Source: Gnetum montanum (lineage: Eukaryota; Streptophyta; Gnetopsida; Gnetales; Gnetaceae). From it: DNA of 64,000 bases. The notes under the pieces are model-generated. The model did no database searches. It had not been told where the DNA came from and worked only from the letters and a program-made list of their open reading frames with translations. Below, piece after piece: positions 12,729 to 24,138 of this stretch; positions within the stretch are counted from its first letter, which is position 1, and the number at the start of each line of letters is the position of its first letter. The position numbers and the translations under genes were made by a program. The DNA is taken from contig MNCI01002242.1 in assembly GCA_015680685.1 (NCBI GenBank), forward strand, positions 529,542-593,541, in the 5' to 3' direction.

Positions 12729-13624
12729 TGCAAGGGTTGCATCTCAATAGATCCCAATAGGACCCAATCCACAACTTCCAAGCAAATATAGCTTAGAAAA
12801 AAAATAACAAAATGAAATAGAGAAACTATTCTTTATATTAAGAAAGCTCTTAAAATATAAAGAAAATACATTAAGATGAGGGTCTAAGCTCAACTCACAA
12901 CTCTTCCAAGGATCTTAGAGGTCATACTTCTTTCTTCTTAATCCTCAATTTCTCATAATGGAGCCCAAGCTCAAAACAAAACACTCATAAGAGATTTTCC
13001 TAACCTTTCTCAAGTGTTTCCCCTTTCCTCTCACTCAATTTCCTTGCACAATCTCTCTTCTTGTGCAAGCTTTTATCCTTAATATCTCTCTCTATTTTGC
13101 TCTTGGTCAAGGTTAGGCACCAACAATGGTGAATTACATCAATATTTATAAGCAACTAGAAGACAAGAAACCTAGAAACCTTTCCTCAACTCAAGGATCT
13201 TTAGATATTTTCCACATCTTCTCATCTTCTTCTTGTCTATTTTCATCTTTCTTTGGCTATTTCCCAAATTAAGATGATTGTTTTTGGAAGTTTCCCTAAC
13301 CATACAAATCATCATTGACCTCCACAAGATGTCTCTGAGTTAGCTTGTCTCTTGGGGAAAATGTCTACTATTTTTCCAAGATGTCTCCTTTAGGGATCAA
13401 GACATCTTGCCTGAGATGTATTGGATGTAGCTAAGATGTTTCGCCTACTAGGGCTAAATACAAAGATACTTATTTTGAGGTCTAGAACCTCTAGATTCCT
13501 CCAAAAAAGTCCTCATAGACCTTGGAATCCTCTAAACACATCAAAATGAGCCCAAAACACCCCAAAACTTACCAAAGCATACTTGTGGCATAGAATTAAG
13601 GGAATTGGAAGAGGTGTCCCTACA
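12729..13624 (-). repeat. 3' LTR of element C
   Basis: Read on the minus strand it starts TGTAGGGACACCTC and ends ...CCCTTGCA. It is the same sequence, in the same orientation, as 47033-47955, with many scattered differences and small indels (896 against 923 bp). The polypurine tract lies just upstream. Confidence 0.88.
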
Positions 13625-13650
13625 CTAGCTCTCCCACCCTTAAAAATATC
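13625..13650 (-). other. Polypurine tract of element C
   Basis: Minus strand reads AAGGGTGGGAGAGC and then TAG directly before the LTR start. This is the expected priming site for plus-strand DNA synthesis during reverse transcription. Confidence 0.75.
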
Positions 13651-14870
13651 ATTCTTCATGATCTTTCATAAGCTGGAAGGCACCATGCCCCCTTGACTCA
13701 AGGCCATCACAATAATGATGAGTCAATGCATTACAAACATGAGAATGAGTATCATTGGAGGTTTTGGTTTTGATCTTCCTTTGCTCATGATGGCTTATCC
13801 TCATGTCCCACCATACTTCCTTTGTTTAAGCATCTCCTTAGAGTGCTTTTCTTGCATTTCCATAATGACTCAAGCATGCGTAATAGTGAGAAAAAAATCT
13901 AGAAAAATAATTATTAGCATAAACCCATGAACTAGGCCTCCTTACCTTATGCCCAAATAGTAATGGAATTTCTCCACTTATTGCCAATTGATCTTCCTTA
14001 TTCTTCCAAGACTCCATGGCCAATACAAACTTTAGCCCAACACTCACATAAGTTCCCAAAAGCATCAACTAACACACCACTATCATCAACATCCAAGCAA
14101 AATCAACCTTCATATCATTCATATGAGGCTTCATGGACTTAATAATAACATCTATATCAAATGCATTCTCTTTAGCATCAAAAATATTTCATCATCACAA
14201 ATAGAATTCACCCTTACGATCTCCTTACAACTAGGAAGCATCAATGAAAAATTCAAATTACCAATCTCACTATCAATAATAGTGGGAAACATCCTAAACT
14301 TATGATTGCCTTTTCTTATAGTCTAACTATTATTTTGACCATCAAAGATAGCCTTATTATCATAATTCCAAGTTCTACCAAATACGAGATCTAAATAGTC
14401 AATAGGTAATAGGAAATACATCACAGAGAATTTGATCATGAAAACTTCCAATGGAATAATCAATAAGACACTATTCTTTGACTTGCTTATAATGATTCTT
14501 CATTAATTTATACACTTTATATGGATTAGGGTGAGGAATTGTAGCTAATTTTAATGACTCCACCATCAATGAGCATACTCAATGAATGGTCCTTAGCATT
14601 ACAACGGGTTCTAAATAATCTCTTTCTCATAACATCCAACAAAAGCACAACTATTCAATTTACTTTGGTCAACAATGTACAAAAGTTCATGTTCACACAC
14701 CTTTTCTAAAGATTCAAGTGCTTTCTCTTGCATAGTTTGAATTTCCTTACCCTTAAAGGAATTCTTCTTTGGCTTTGTGCATTCCCATTATTTATTACCT
14801 AGTGCATCATAATTATAACATATATCTTTACCATGATCTTTACCTCTTAAAGATCATTCCCTTCTTCTTC
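13651..14870 (-). pseudogene. Element C gag zinc knuckle and protease-RT spacer remnant
   Basis: Minus strand from 14870 downward continues the gag interrupted at 45994. A basic stretch is followed by CYNYDALGNK and then WECTKP after a stop, a decayed CCHC zinc knuckle (C-x2-C with the second cysteine changed). Near 14395-14335 the frame reads LVFGRTWNYDNKAIFDG, the segment that in Ty3/gypsy polyproteins sits between protease and reverse transcriptase (commonly LLGRPWQFD...). The remaining ~700 bp up to the LTR shows no RT, RNase H or integrase motif, so most of pol is deleted. A homologous but longer copy of this lineage's pol is at 52140-55280. Confidence 0.72.
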
Positions 14871-14875
14871 CCCTC
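14871..14875. other. Target-site duplication of element D (left copy)
   Basis: CCCTC directly adjoins the outer end of the element D 3' LTR and is repeated exactly at 45990-45994 next to the 5' LTR. Both copies lie within element C gag. Confidence 0.88.
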
Positions 14876-15799
14876 TAATGAGTGATAGAGTAATCCAACA
14901 TCCAACCATACAAGTTGTCAGTGTTCACACGTAATCCAATTGTAATTCGTGGATGGTCAATGCTAATATTCTAGTAATTAAGTTAAGCTCATGATCATTG
15001 TCTTCCCACATCAAGCTAGTAGAATCTAAGTGTATGGTTTAGCTTGCAGTGAGGCATATGATAGTTGATGTTGATCGGCCACTAATACTCCTAAGTGTAG
15101 ACATGATGAAAATGAAAGCAATTGCTAAGTTTAAGTAATAAAAAGTAGGTAAATCTATTCTAGCCTATAGCAAAGGATAATTATTCTTGATTTACTAGAC
15201 ATGTCTTGGACTTATGTAATTGCCATTGGGATTACCAAGTATTATGCTACTAGGAAAACCAAGCAATAATACTACCGAGATTACCAAACGATCATACTTA
15301 ACACTTGAAATTAGTCATATCCATTCTACTTACTATCAATAAGTAAAGGTAACATGCTTTGGAAAAGTAAAGTATTATGCCAGTAAAGCAATAAACATTA
15401 AGCTAGGTAAGTAATACATATTATGCTAAGTAAAAATAGTAAACTAAGAGAATGCTACAATGATGATAAATAGTTTTGGTCTTTATTTCTTGTCACAACT
15501 TGTGCCCAAGTACAAACTGCTTGAACAAAGACTCTATTCAACTACAACACATCACACTGCAGGCATTCACTATTCTAATCACTAAGTCTAAATTCAAGAA
15601 ATAAATTGCAAGAGTTTGATTACTATGGGACTGAATAAGTTGTTGGATTGTGCATTCAAGTGTCATATTTATAGGGGTGCACACATCTTAAGACATTGTA
15701 TCAACAATGATGTAGCATGAGAAGTAGCATCGTATCACGACATCATTGATATGACATCAATACTATGATGTCATAATACAACAAAATTTGGATTTATCA
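14876..15799 (-). repeat. 3' LTR of element D
   Basis: Same orientation and sequence family as 45102-45989, 924 against 888 bp. It contains an extra block of about 30 bp near 15240-15275 (a second copy of the 'accaag/ataatacta' segment). By eye most differences are C/T or G/A. It reads TGATAAATCC at its start on the minus strand. Confidence 0.88.
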
Positions 15800-15840
15800 T
15801 TACCATGATTGGAAACTTGTCCTTGAGTTTAAAAAAATGA
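15800..15840 (-). other. Polypurine/3' priming region of element D
   Basis: Immediately upstream of the 3' LTR the minus strand reads TCAAGGACAAGTTTCCAATC and then ATGGTAA. Element A has the corresponding TTGAGGACAAGTTTTTGCTC and then a GTGGTGGTA at the same distance from its 3' LTR (41161-41192). The shared block supports common descent of A and D. Confidence 0.65.
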
Positions 15841-15992
15841 GGATGGAGTTCCTTACAAAATTAGGAGGTAGATTCAACTCTACATGACTAATGGACTATT
15901 TACATGATGCTAAATGCCCCAGTGGTGTTTCTACAAAATTAACACAAGTATATGACAAAACAAAAATAAAAATAAAAATGGCTTGATGTAGT

Positions 15993-18731
15993 TTATGTGC
16001 CCGATGGTGGTGGCTCTTGCATCAGCTACTTCTCCTTATCATCAAGCTTCTTGAATTAACATTTATTATCCATGCCTGTTGAGCAATCTATGACAGAGTC
16101 AATACATCTCATGGGCATGGTAGTTGTGGGAACATTTGATTTGCCTTTACATACCATGTTGTAAACTATCATTGTTCTTCTTAATATGCCTAGTTATTTT
16201 TCTTAGTTCTTGATAATCTGACATTTTGTAAACCAAAATAGCTACAACATCTTTCTGACCCTGGTAGCCAACCTTAACAACTTCTAATTTTGAGTTTTCT
16301 ATCTATAACTTCTACAATGCATCCTTTCTGTTAGCAAACTCTTTTTCATACAGAGTGTACACGATCACTACTTGTTATTATAGCTCATTTCTAGGCTTGC
16401 CTACTATTAATATGGCTACATTAGTATAACAAAGATTAGCTAACCCCATATACTCTATAAGATCTTTGATTTTTAGGTCTTTATTCTTTGTTTTTACCTG
16501 GTTGACATGAGCAAGGCTATCTAAGATTGGCTACTAATCAAGATTATGATCAAAGATAGAACTAATATTGGCCTTTTCCATTGAGATATCCTTCTTGTTG
16601 ATCTACTTATACATACCCATCTAGCCTCTAAAATGTTCCTTGAGCCTCTCATGCTTTTTTGCCTCATTTTGCCACATGTTTATTTCTATGGCAGATTCCT
16701 ATCTTATTGCGTGGACTTCTTCCATGAAAGTGTCCTATTTTCTCTAGCCAAGTGGCTCATGTCTTGGTTAACTCTCATAAGTTATTCTCTTAAATGATGG
16801 ATGCTTTCTTTAAGAACATTTTTTTTGTTTTTCTACATTGGTCAACCTTGTATTTTCTGCAACTAATTGCTTATTCTCTTCTTGCAAGGTAGTTAGTGCT
16901 TTGGCATATGCATATGTTTGTGCTTCTACTATTGATGCATCCCAAACCACCTTCTCCTTCTCCTTTTTCATTTTCATGTTTTTATCAACCAGCCTCTTCA
17001 CATGGTTACATCTAAATTGTTCTAGTTGGTTTGGCACCATAAATTGTGCAGGGTCTCTTCTTTTAGCTCATAGTATGATTAGCTCTTCTTGTAATCTTTT
17101 GACTTCATTTTTAGCATGCTCCTCCTTAGTCTTGACCATGACCAATTTTCACTTTCACTTGGTGGTGATCAATTCAAACTACAATATAGTAATATCACTT
17201 GGGATATCAAAAAAATTTTGCATGACCTATCCTATCTACAACAATTTATCAAGGATGTCCTCATATTCAACAAGATTCATTAAGGAACTAACAAGCATTT
17301 AAGCATCTCTTACTCTTGAAAGATCTAGTGGTGGGACAATAGGGATGTTGAATGATTAATGTGATCTGTGATCACCTCTGCTACTCATTTTGCATCTTAA
17401 TGCTGCATGATCACTACTGTGGCTTCTTCTCCAATTTCCAGCATCACTTGGAATGATGCAGCATTCCTTGATATCTATTGTGACCATCCCCTTCTCTTGA
17501 CTACAATGAAATCTTTCCATTCACAGGATTTGTTGAAACTATTAGTCTAATTTCATTGTCTATGACCTTGTATATATTGGTCTCTTCTCTTGTTCCCTAG
17601 CTAACAATTTCTACAATTTGTTGCAGGTGGCTCATTGATGGCTTGTGATCCTATGGTAGTGGTGGAACTTGCTACTATTGATGTTGCTCAATCTATTGTT
17701 GACTACTAGGTCCAACCTCCTATTTCTAACCAGTAGTTGGAGTGCTATCAACAAGTGTGATACCTGTAGTTCCCTCAATGCCTGTTGGTTTTTCTACTTG
17801 ATCCTTTCTTAGAGGCACTAGTGTAAGCATCTTTGTGTATGAAGCATTCTAAGCCTTCCTAGGGACATCATTAGTGTACCTTAGAATTCCATCTTATATG
17901 CACAGCTTTCTGATAAGGCAAGAGAATGGAAGTGTTAACTTCCCTACTTTCTTTTCTTTGAACCGCCTTCAAATTTCAAGGAAGTAGAGATGGGCAATGT
18001 TTGCATTGAATTTTCCCATTAGGATGGTGCTTCCTCTAGTTGCATATGTTGATATTCAATTAAGCCTTTTGGTAGGAAATATGTGGTAGGTGCCAATTTT
18101 GAAATACATCTTTTCTTTCAAGGTCAACTCACTATGATCTTTGTTATCCTTGCCATATGCCCATTACAACCATAGTCTCCTTGCATCAGTATTAGATCTG
18201 TGGAGATTATGCCACATTTTCCCCTTCATTTTGCACATTTAGGGCCTTAGAAAACACTTTCACAAAATAGGATACTGAGACTCCTTCAATCTTGACCATT
18301 GCATTAGCCTACTTGTTGTGCTAGAAATGGTATGTCTCTTCTAATTACCATTTTGCGCTTCTTGTAAGTGTGCACCATAGTGGTAATGCTTGAAGTTGTG
18401 TCTTTACTATTTCTAGAGGAAATTCCATGAATGAACAAAAATTTAATTCCAAAATAATCATGAACATGATCGATTTCTCCTAGATGGCCTAGAGACATTC
18501 TGGTGATAGCATGAGGCATTGTCCTTATTCTGGTACTTGTGGACCTTCTACTTTTTCCTAGGCAAAGTGCTCTATGGTAGGGATTAGTTGATGGATACTA
18601 AAATATTTAGCCTCCTACTCTACATGTTTTTCTTGAGGGGTTTGCTTCCTCATTCGACCTCTCCCACTAACTCTTATTCTTTTGCTCCTTGGTTGTGAAG
18701 GTCCTCCTTTGGGTACTCTCTTTGGGATCAT
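15993..18731 (-). pseudogene. Third ORF of element D, coiled-coil protein (decayed)
   Basis: Minus strand, starting at the ATG at 18731 (MIPKRVPKGG, then an arginine-rich RSKRIRVSGRGR) and ending near a stop at 15993 after EPPPSGT. Part is still open: 18519-18304, and 17040-16810 with a heptad-like segment (NKMKMKKEKEK region, then LQEENKQLVAENTRL) predicted to form a coiled coil. The order and length (~2.7 kb) match the third ORF of element A: an N-terminal globular part (matching residues around WxLEETYHF and VSVSYF), a mid part, a long coiled coil and a proline-rich tail. It sits where Athila elements carry an envelope-like gene, but I saw no signal peptide or membrane segment. Function unknown. 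Confidence 0.62.
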
Positions 18732-19189
18732 ATGTAATCACTAAGGATTTGAGATTATCCAAGTATTCACATGAAGTCTTAACATTTCATTACCTTACTC
18801 ATACGCTTGGTTAAATCAAGTTTCTTATCTTATTATTATTGTAGAGTTACAAAAAATCTTCAAAAAGGAACCTCCTTAGGTGTTATCTCTTTATAATCCT
18901 TCACAATTATCATTCTTGTTCTTATTTATGGCATAAAATAGTTGGTATGGTACATTAAGAGGATTTTTTAAGTGTTTCTAGCCTTAGTTTAATTGAAAAA
19001 TTATAAAATTCTCATTATTCCTTTGTACTTACCCTTTATGATACTATTTAGGTATTANTTTAAATCAGAGATATGACGGCAAAGTTATGATCTTTGGAAG
19101 TTAGCATGTTAGAGCTCTAAAAGAAAACTTTCTAAAACTCTCCTTTGGATAAAATGAGTAATGAAAAAAAAATTCTAACTTCCACACAT

Positions 19190-19275
19190 ATATATACTAT
19201 TTTTATAAGGGTGATATTGTAGATACAACATCGTAGGGCCTAGAATATTATCGTGAGAATTTTCAAAGTTTTCTT
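19190..19275 (-). promoter_or_regulatory. U3-like TATA block upstream of the element D third ORF
   Basis: Minus strand carries GATGTTGTATCTACA and, about 10 bp on, CACCCTTATAAAAATAG. The element's own LTR has GATGTCGTATCAA and, further on, CACCCCTATAAATATG around its TATA box (near 45882-45867). The block lies some 460 bp before the ATG of the third ORF. The match covers two short motifs in the same order, so it is suggestive rather than proven. The placement equals that of 37826-37918 in element A. Confidence 0.45.
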
Positions 19276-21041
19276 GGGTTTTTTAGGGAAAAATGAGTCA
19301 AAGGAAATATCTGGAGGATATGAAGCATTTCTAGAGGATATGAAGCAGTTAGTATCACTAAATTGGTAGTAATGATGCATAATTATCAAGAATTTGACAT
19401 TCAAATTTCATGAAGAATGAATCTTAGGCAATGAAAGTTGATTGAATGGATAAGAGATTGGGTAATGAATTTCTAGTGTATGGACAAACTATTAGATGTT
19501 ATGGGAAGTCTTTATTAAGTCTTGATTGTTTTGGAAGGCATAAGATGATGTGGAAATGCTTGCCAAGTATGAGATACAATAGTTATACAAGTAGGTCCTC
19601 CCCAAAGTAGGCTCTAGCCCTTAATGCCCCTGTATAACCATGGTTAAAAGTGTCCTTAGGTATCAAGGAGTTGAATGTAAGACATACCTATCTAGCAAAA
19701 CACACATGTTAGTATCACTAAATTGGGAAAATATCACTATGTTACACATAACTACAAGCTATGATTAACTATACCATGAGATGAGATGGACTTTAGAAAG
19801 AATAGCTAAAATCAGGACATGAGGTGTCTTACCATGGGCATAATGAATCCTTTGTGTGTAAGTAGCAGTTAAGGTAATCATTAGCCCTTCCTTGAAAGAG
19901 TCAAACCAAGTCCAGACCACTTTTCAGTGACATCACATTGTTTCCTCTCTTAAATTTGCAACCATAAGACTACCATTGTTGCAAAGAGTATTACCACTTG
20001 GCGTATTGTCCAATGGAGGAGTTTATTCATTGCACTTCTTTATTTTTTTTTTCTAGATTCATAAGAAGCTGCCTACCTTCAGGCATGGGTAACATCTTTC
20101 TAGTGGGACCCCTAGAAATCTATTCTATGCATGGATTTTATTTTTAACTATATCAACCTTACTAGAGAACTACCTTCAGGCATGGATAACATGTCTTTCT
20201 AGTGGTACCCCTAGAAATTTATTTTGTGCATGGATTTTCTTTTTAACTATGTCAAACTTACCAAAGAACTACCTTCAAGCATGGGTAACATGTCTTTCCA
20301 GTGACATGGTAAGGTAGCACTTATTGTACTCTTAATCCCATTTTTCATTAGATTTGCAAGGATATAATACAATCTAACCAACAAGATAGAACTTATAATA
20401 GTATGGTAACAAAATCCACATATCCCTTTAATATCACATTGTTTGCATTCCTACTTGGTTCTTCACTTTTCGATCCAAGCATAATGATCACAAGTTTATT
20501 CGTAGTTTTATTATAGAAAGAATATCATTATGGTCATGGTAATAACCTCTTATTATTGGAATGGATGGATGAATGGTGTGGTCTCACTGTATAGATAACT
20601 AGTCTCTTATGATTGATAACATAGAGAAATATTCACCTTATTTGGAACTACATCTTTGTCGTATTTGATGGGTTTTATTGGAAATTTGACAAAATTATGT
20701 ACAAGTAAAATGAAAAAAAAACATGAAAAAAGAGAAAAAATATCAAGAATTAGAAAAATAAAAAGAATGAAAGATTATTAAATAATTAGAAAATATCAAA
20801 GAATATTAAAAATTTAAGAAATGAAAAGGTTAAAGAAAAAGGAAAACATATCAAGAAAATAGAAAATTAATAAGAGAGTGGAAAAAATTTCAGAAGTACC
20901 TAAATGTCTAGTAGACACCCCCATGACTAGGGTCAAGATCAATCAATCAAAACAATGAATAAGTTAAGAACATTTGGACAGTTTGGATGGAATCTTTGGT
21001 GGAATTAGGATATTGATGGAATGGTTTAACCTACTAGGTAT
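19276..21041 (-). other. Spacer between element D integrase and third ORF
   Basis: No coding signal. It contains a ~98-bp tandem repeat at 20070-20315 and an A-rich stretch near 20700-20890, just after the integrase end. Element A has an equivalent 2-kb noncoding spacer with a pyrimidine-rich tract and its own tandem repeat. Confidence 0.55.
20070..20315. repeat. ~98-bp tandem repeat, about 2.5 copies
   Basis: The anchor ctaccttcaggcatgg and its variants start at 20073, 20170 and 20269. Each copy continues with taacatgtctttctagtg and a gcatggatttt segment. The repeat lies in the spacer of element D. Confidence 0.82.
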
Positions 21042-22700
21042 TTACCAATATAAGCTTATGTGGAACGGATGGGTGATGAATATGCATGACACCAAAGGGC
21101 AAGTGGCCTGCATGATATAGGATCCCTCCCAAATCATTTGAAATTTGGTCTTTTGTTGGACATGATTGGGGTTATAATAGAGGACCTTGTTGCTTGATTG
21201 TATTAATACTTGTCTGATATGAGCATCGTGCCTATGCTTAGAGTAGATCTTATGGATCTCATTGCTCATGAGTGCTACTAATCTATTCTCTTCTAATATA
21301 TTGAGATTCATTATGCTTTCTCATTGGGCAAAGCTCAAGTTTAGGTCAAGTTGGCTAGCAGTAGCTAGAGTCTAAAGCTTTGCCTAGATTGGCAACATGG
21401 GTAATTTACCGTATACCAACTTATATGGTGAATAACTGATAGGAAATGTCTAGACTATTATATAGGTCCATAGAGCATCATTCAATTTGGTACTCCAATC
21501 CTTCCTAAACACCATCCTAGTCAATATTTTAGTGATCTCATGGTTAGTCACTTCTACTTGACCATTAGCTTAGGGATGATATGGTATGGTCAACTTATGG
21601 TTGACCCCAAGCTATTGCATGAGCTTTTCAAAAGTAGCACCATTGAAGTGAGTTCCATTATCAGAAATGACATGTGTGGCATTCCAAACCAGTTCACCAC
21701 ATGTTGTTGAAAAAACTTAGCAAGTGTTTTTCTATGTAATCTTTTACTACTACTACCTCTGCCCACCTAGTGTAGTAATCCATTATTACAATTATATAGG
21801 CTTTCCCATTTGACATCAATATGATGGGATCCATAAAATCAATTCCTCATATATCGAATGATTCCAGTGGTTGTATCCAGTGCTACAGCCCTTCATTTCT
21901 AGCTATTGTTTCTCCATCTTTTTGACACCTCTCACAAGATTGTGTAAAATGGTGGAAATCTTTGAAAAAGGTAGGATAGAAGTAACCTACCATAATTAGT
22001 TTCAATGTTGTTCTATGACCCACATAGTTCCCTCCACATGGACCTTCATGAACATCCTATAGGATTTGTTGTTGATCACATTCTGGCACACATCATTTGA
22101 CTAGCCCATCTACACAAATCTTGTATAGATTTTCATTAATTTAAATATATCTTTTTACTTTATGAAGGAACTATTCTTTCTATTTCTTGCTCCACTCAAT
22201 GGGAAGCTCTTGTGTTAGATAATTCAAATAGTCAGTTTTCCATAACGTTCTCGTTGAGTCTATAGCCATAATGGTTTTAGTAAATAAATTCTCATCAAAA
22301 AATAAGTTTGACAAAGGTTCTATATGGTCTTGGGGATTTCATCTAAGTCTCAACAAATAATCAACTACAACATTTTCTGTACCCTTCATGTTGATCATTT
22401 TTATGTCAAATTCCTACAAGATAACGAGCCATCTAATCACTCAAGGACTAACTGTTGGCTTGTTCATAAGAAAATGGATGATGTTGTTATCAATGTGGAT
22501 GAAGATTGGGTAGTCAAACACGTATTGTCTAAACTTTTCAAGTGCATACATCACTACCATTAGCTCCTTTTTGGTTGTGGTGTTGTTCAGTTGTGTCCCA
22601 ATGATGCTTTTGCTGGGCAGTGTATATAGTATGGTCTCTTCTGATCATCTAACTGCATCAATACTACACAAAGCACATAGTTGGAAGCATCTATCATAAT
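21042..22700 (-). pseudogene. Element D RNase H and integrase
   Basis: RNase H (about 22680-22290) is recognisable by IIGTQLNNTTTKKELMVV, then ALEKFRQYVFDYPIFIHIDN, and its end NVVVDYLLRL. Integrase follows with a zinc-binding part (VHEGPCGGNYVGH and then CERCQKDG near 21950-21930). The catalytic core keeps the first acid in IIVIMDYYTRW (about 21800) and the second in ISDNGTHFNGATF (about 21670-21630). The C-terminal part is the open frame 21311-21042 (ILEENRLVALMSNE and KVLYYNPNHV), which aligns with element A integrase at about 35790-36010. Several stops and shifts interrupt the frame. The protein would have inserted the cDNA copy into the genome; it is no longer functional. Confidence 0.82.
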
Positions 22701-23411
22701 ATGAAAAGGCTTGGACTAATATAAAGCTTGAAGGATCAGTGTCTTGATCAATCTCTATTTCAAAGTCTCAAATGCCTTTTCACAAGACTCTATCCATTCA
22801 AAGGATGCATCTTTCTTAGTGAGTTCTACTAGCAGTTTTACAATCTTTGAAAAATTCTTTATGAATCTCCTATAGTATCCTATGTGACCTAAGAATGATC
22901 AGAAATTTTAACTATATGAGGCCTTTGAGTGATATTTTATATAACTCTTATTTTTTTAGGATCCACCTCTATTTCTTTCTATGAAATTATGTTCCCTAAG
23001 ACGATCCCATCATAGACCATAAGATGGCTTTTTTGCCAATTGAGCTTTAGATTATTTTTGCATATCTCTTGAATACCTACTCAAGACAGTCCAGTTCTTG
23101 TTTAAAATCTAGCCCGTATGTTGAAAAGTCATCCATGAATACCTCAATACCATTTCCTATTTGTTTTTAGAAGATGGTTGGCACATTGCAAAGGCCACAA
23201 GACATATGCTTGTAGGTAAACATTCTGCATGGACTGGTAAACATTGTCTTCTCTTAGTCCTCAAGCATGATGCAAATTTTATTATACCCATTGTATCCAT
23301 CCAAAAAACTATAGTACTCATGTCCTACAATAGTGTCTAGGATTTGGTCAACAAATGGCAGAGGAAAATGATCCTTGAATGTGGTAGAGTTCAACAATCG
23401 GAAGTCGATGC

Positions 23412-23416
23412 ACACT
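23412..23416. other. Target-site duplication of the solo LTR (left copy)
   Basis: ACACT at 23412-23416 is repeated exactly at 24139-24143 on the other side of the solo LTR. Confidence 0.85.
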
Positions 23417-24138
23417 TGATGAGTGGTGAGGTAACCCTACACTCAACCATACGAAACGAGTGTAGCACACATGATNNNNNNNNNNNNNNNNNNNNNNNNN
23501 NNNNNNNNNNNNNNNNNNNNNNNNNNNNNNNNNNNNNNNNNNNNNNNNNNNNNNNNNNNNNNNNNNNNNNNNNNNNNNNNNNNNNNNNNNNNNNNNNNNN
23601 NNNNNNNNNNNNNNNNNNNNNNNNNNNNNNNNNNNNNNNNNNNNNNNNNNNNNNNNNNNNNNNNNNNNNNNNNNNNNNNNNNNNNNNNNNNNNNNNNNNN
23701 NNNNNNNNNNNNNNNNNNNNNNNNNNNNNNNNNNNNNNNNNNNNNNNNNNNNNNNNNNNNNNNNNNNNNNNNNNNNNNNNNNNNNNNNNNNNNNNNNNNN
23801 NNNNNNNNNNNNNNNNNNNNNNNNNNNNNNNNNNNNNNNNNNNNNNNNNNNNNNNNNNNNNNNNNNNNNNNNNNNNNNNNNNNNNNNNNNNNNNNNNNNN
23901 NNNNNNNNNNNNNNNNNNNNNNNNNNNNNNNNNNNTAGGATTCCTACTGCGGGCACATGGAAAATATTCTATCTCTGGAGTGATCAAACTGCCAAAGTTT
24001 CCCTACTTCTAACTCAGGATGGGAAAACAAGGGAGAGCCACCTCTTATTTATAGATATGGCAGCGGATTGCGATATCGCGTACGCGACATAGCAAGGGAC
24101 GACACGATATTGCGGCCTATGCGAATCACGTCTCATCA
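23417..24138 (-). mobile_element. Solo LTR related to element A, inside element D RT
   Basis: Minus strand start TGATGAGACGTGATTCG at 24138, and end TACCTCACCACTCATCA at 23417. These correspond to the first and last bases of the element A LTR (TGATGAAGTG... and ...GCCACTCATCA). Inside are a TATA box (CTATAAATAAGAGG near 24065-24045), a GC-rich palindromic U3 (CGCGTACGCG) and AGAGATAGAATATTTTCC, shared with element A around 29165. No internal element sequence is present and a perfect 5-bp duplication flanks it, as left by recombination between the two LTRs of an insertion. A 460-base gap hides the middle, so its true length is unknown. Confidence 0.88.
23476..23935. other. Assembly gap (460 N)
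   Basis: Run of N inside the solo LTR. Apparent open frames across it are artefacts. The gap length may be an estimate. Confidence 0.99.

Noticed and set aside
16838-17302. 154-codon plus-strand frame
   Set aside because: It is antisense to the coiled-coil third ORF of element D, and its serine/phenylalanine-rich composition is what the antisense of a Lys/Glu-rich coiled coil gives.
23344-24012. Long open frames in several directions across 23344-24012
   Set aside because: They consist mostly of N from the assembly gap at 23476-23935. Only short real sequence flanks them and it belongs to the solo LTR and the D RT gene.
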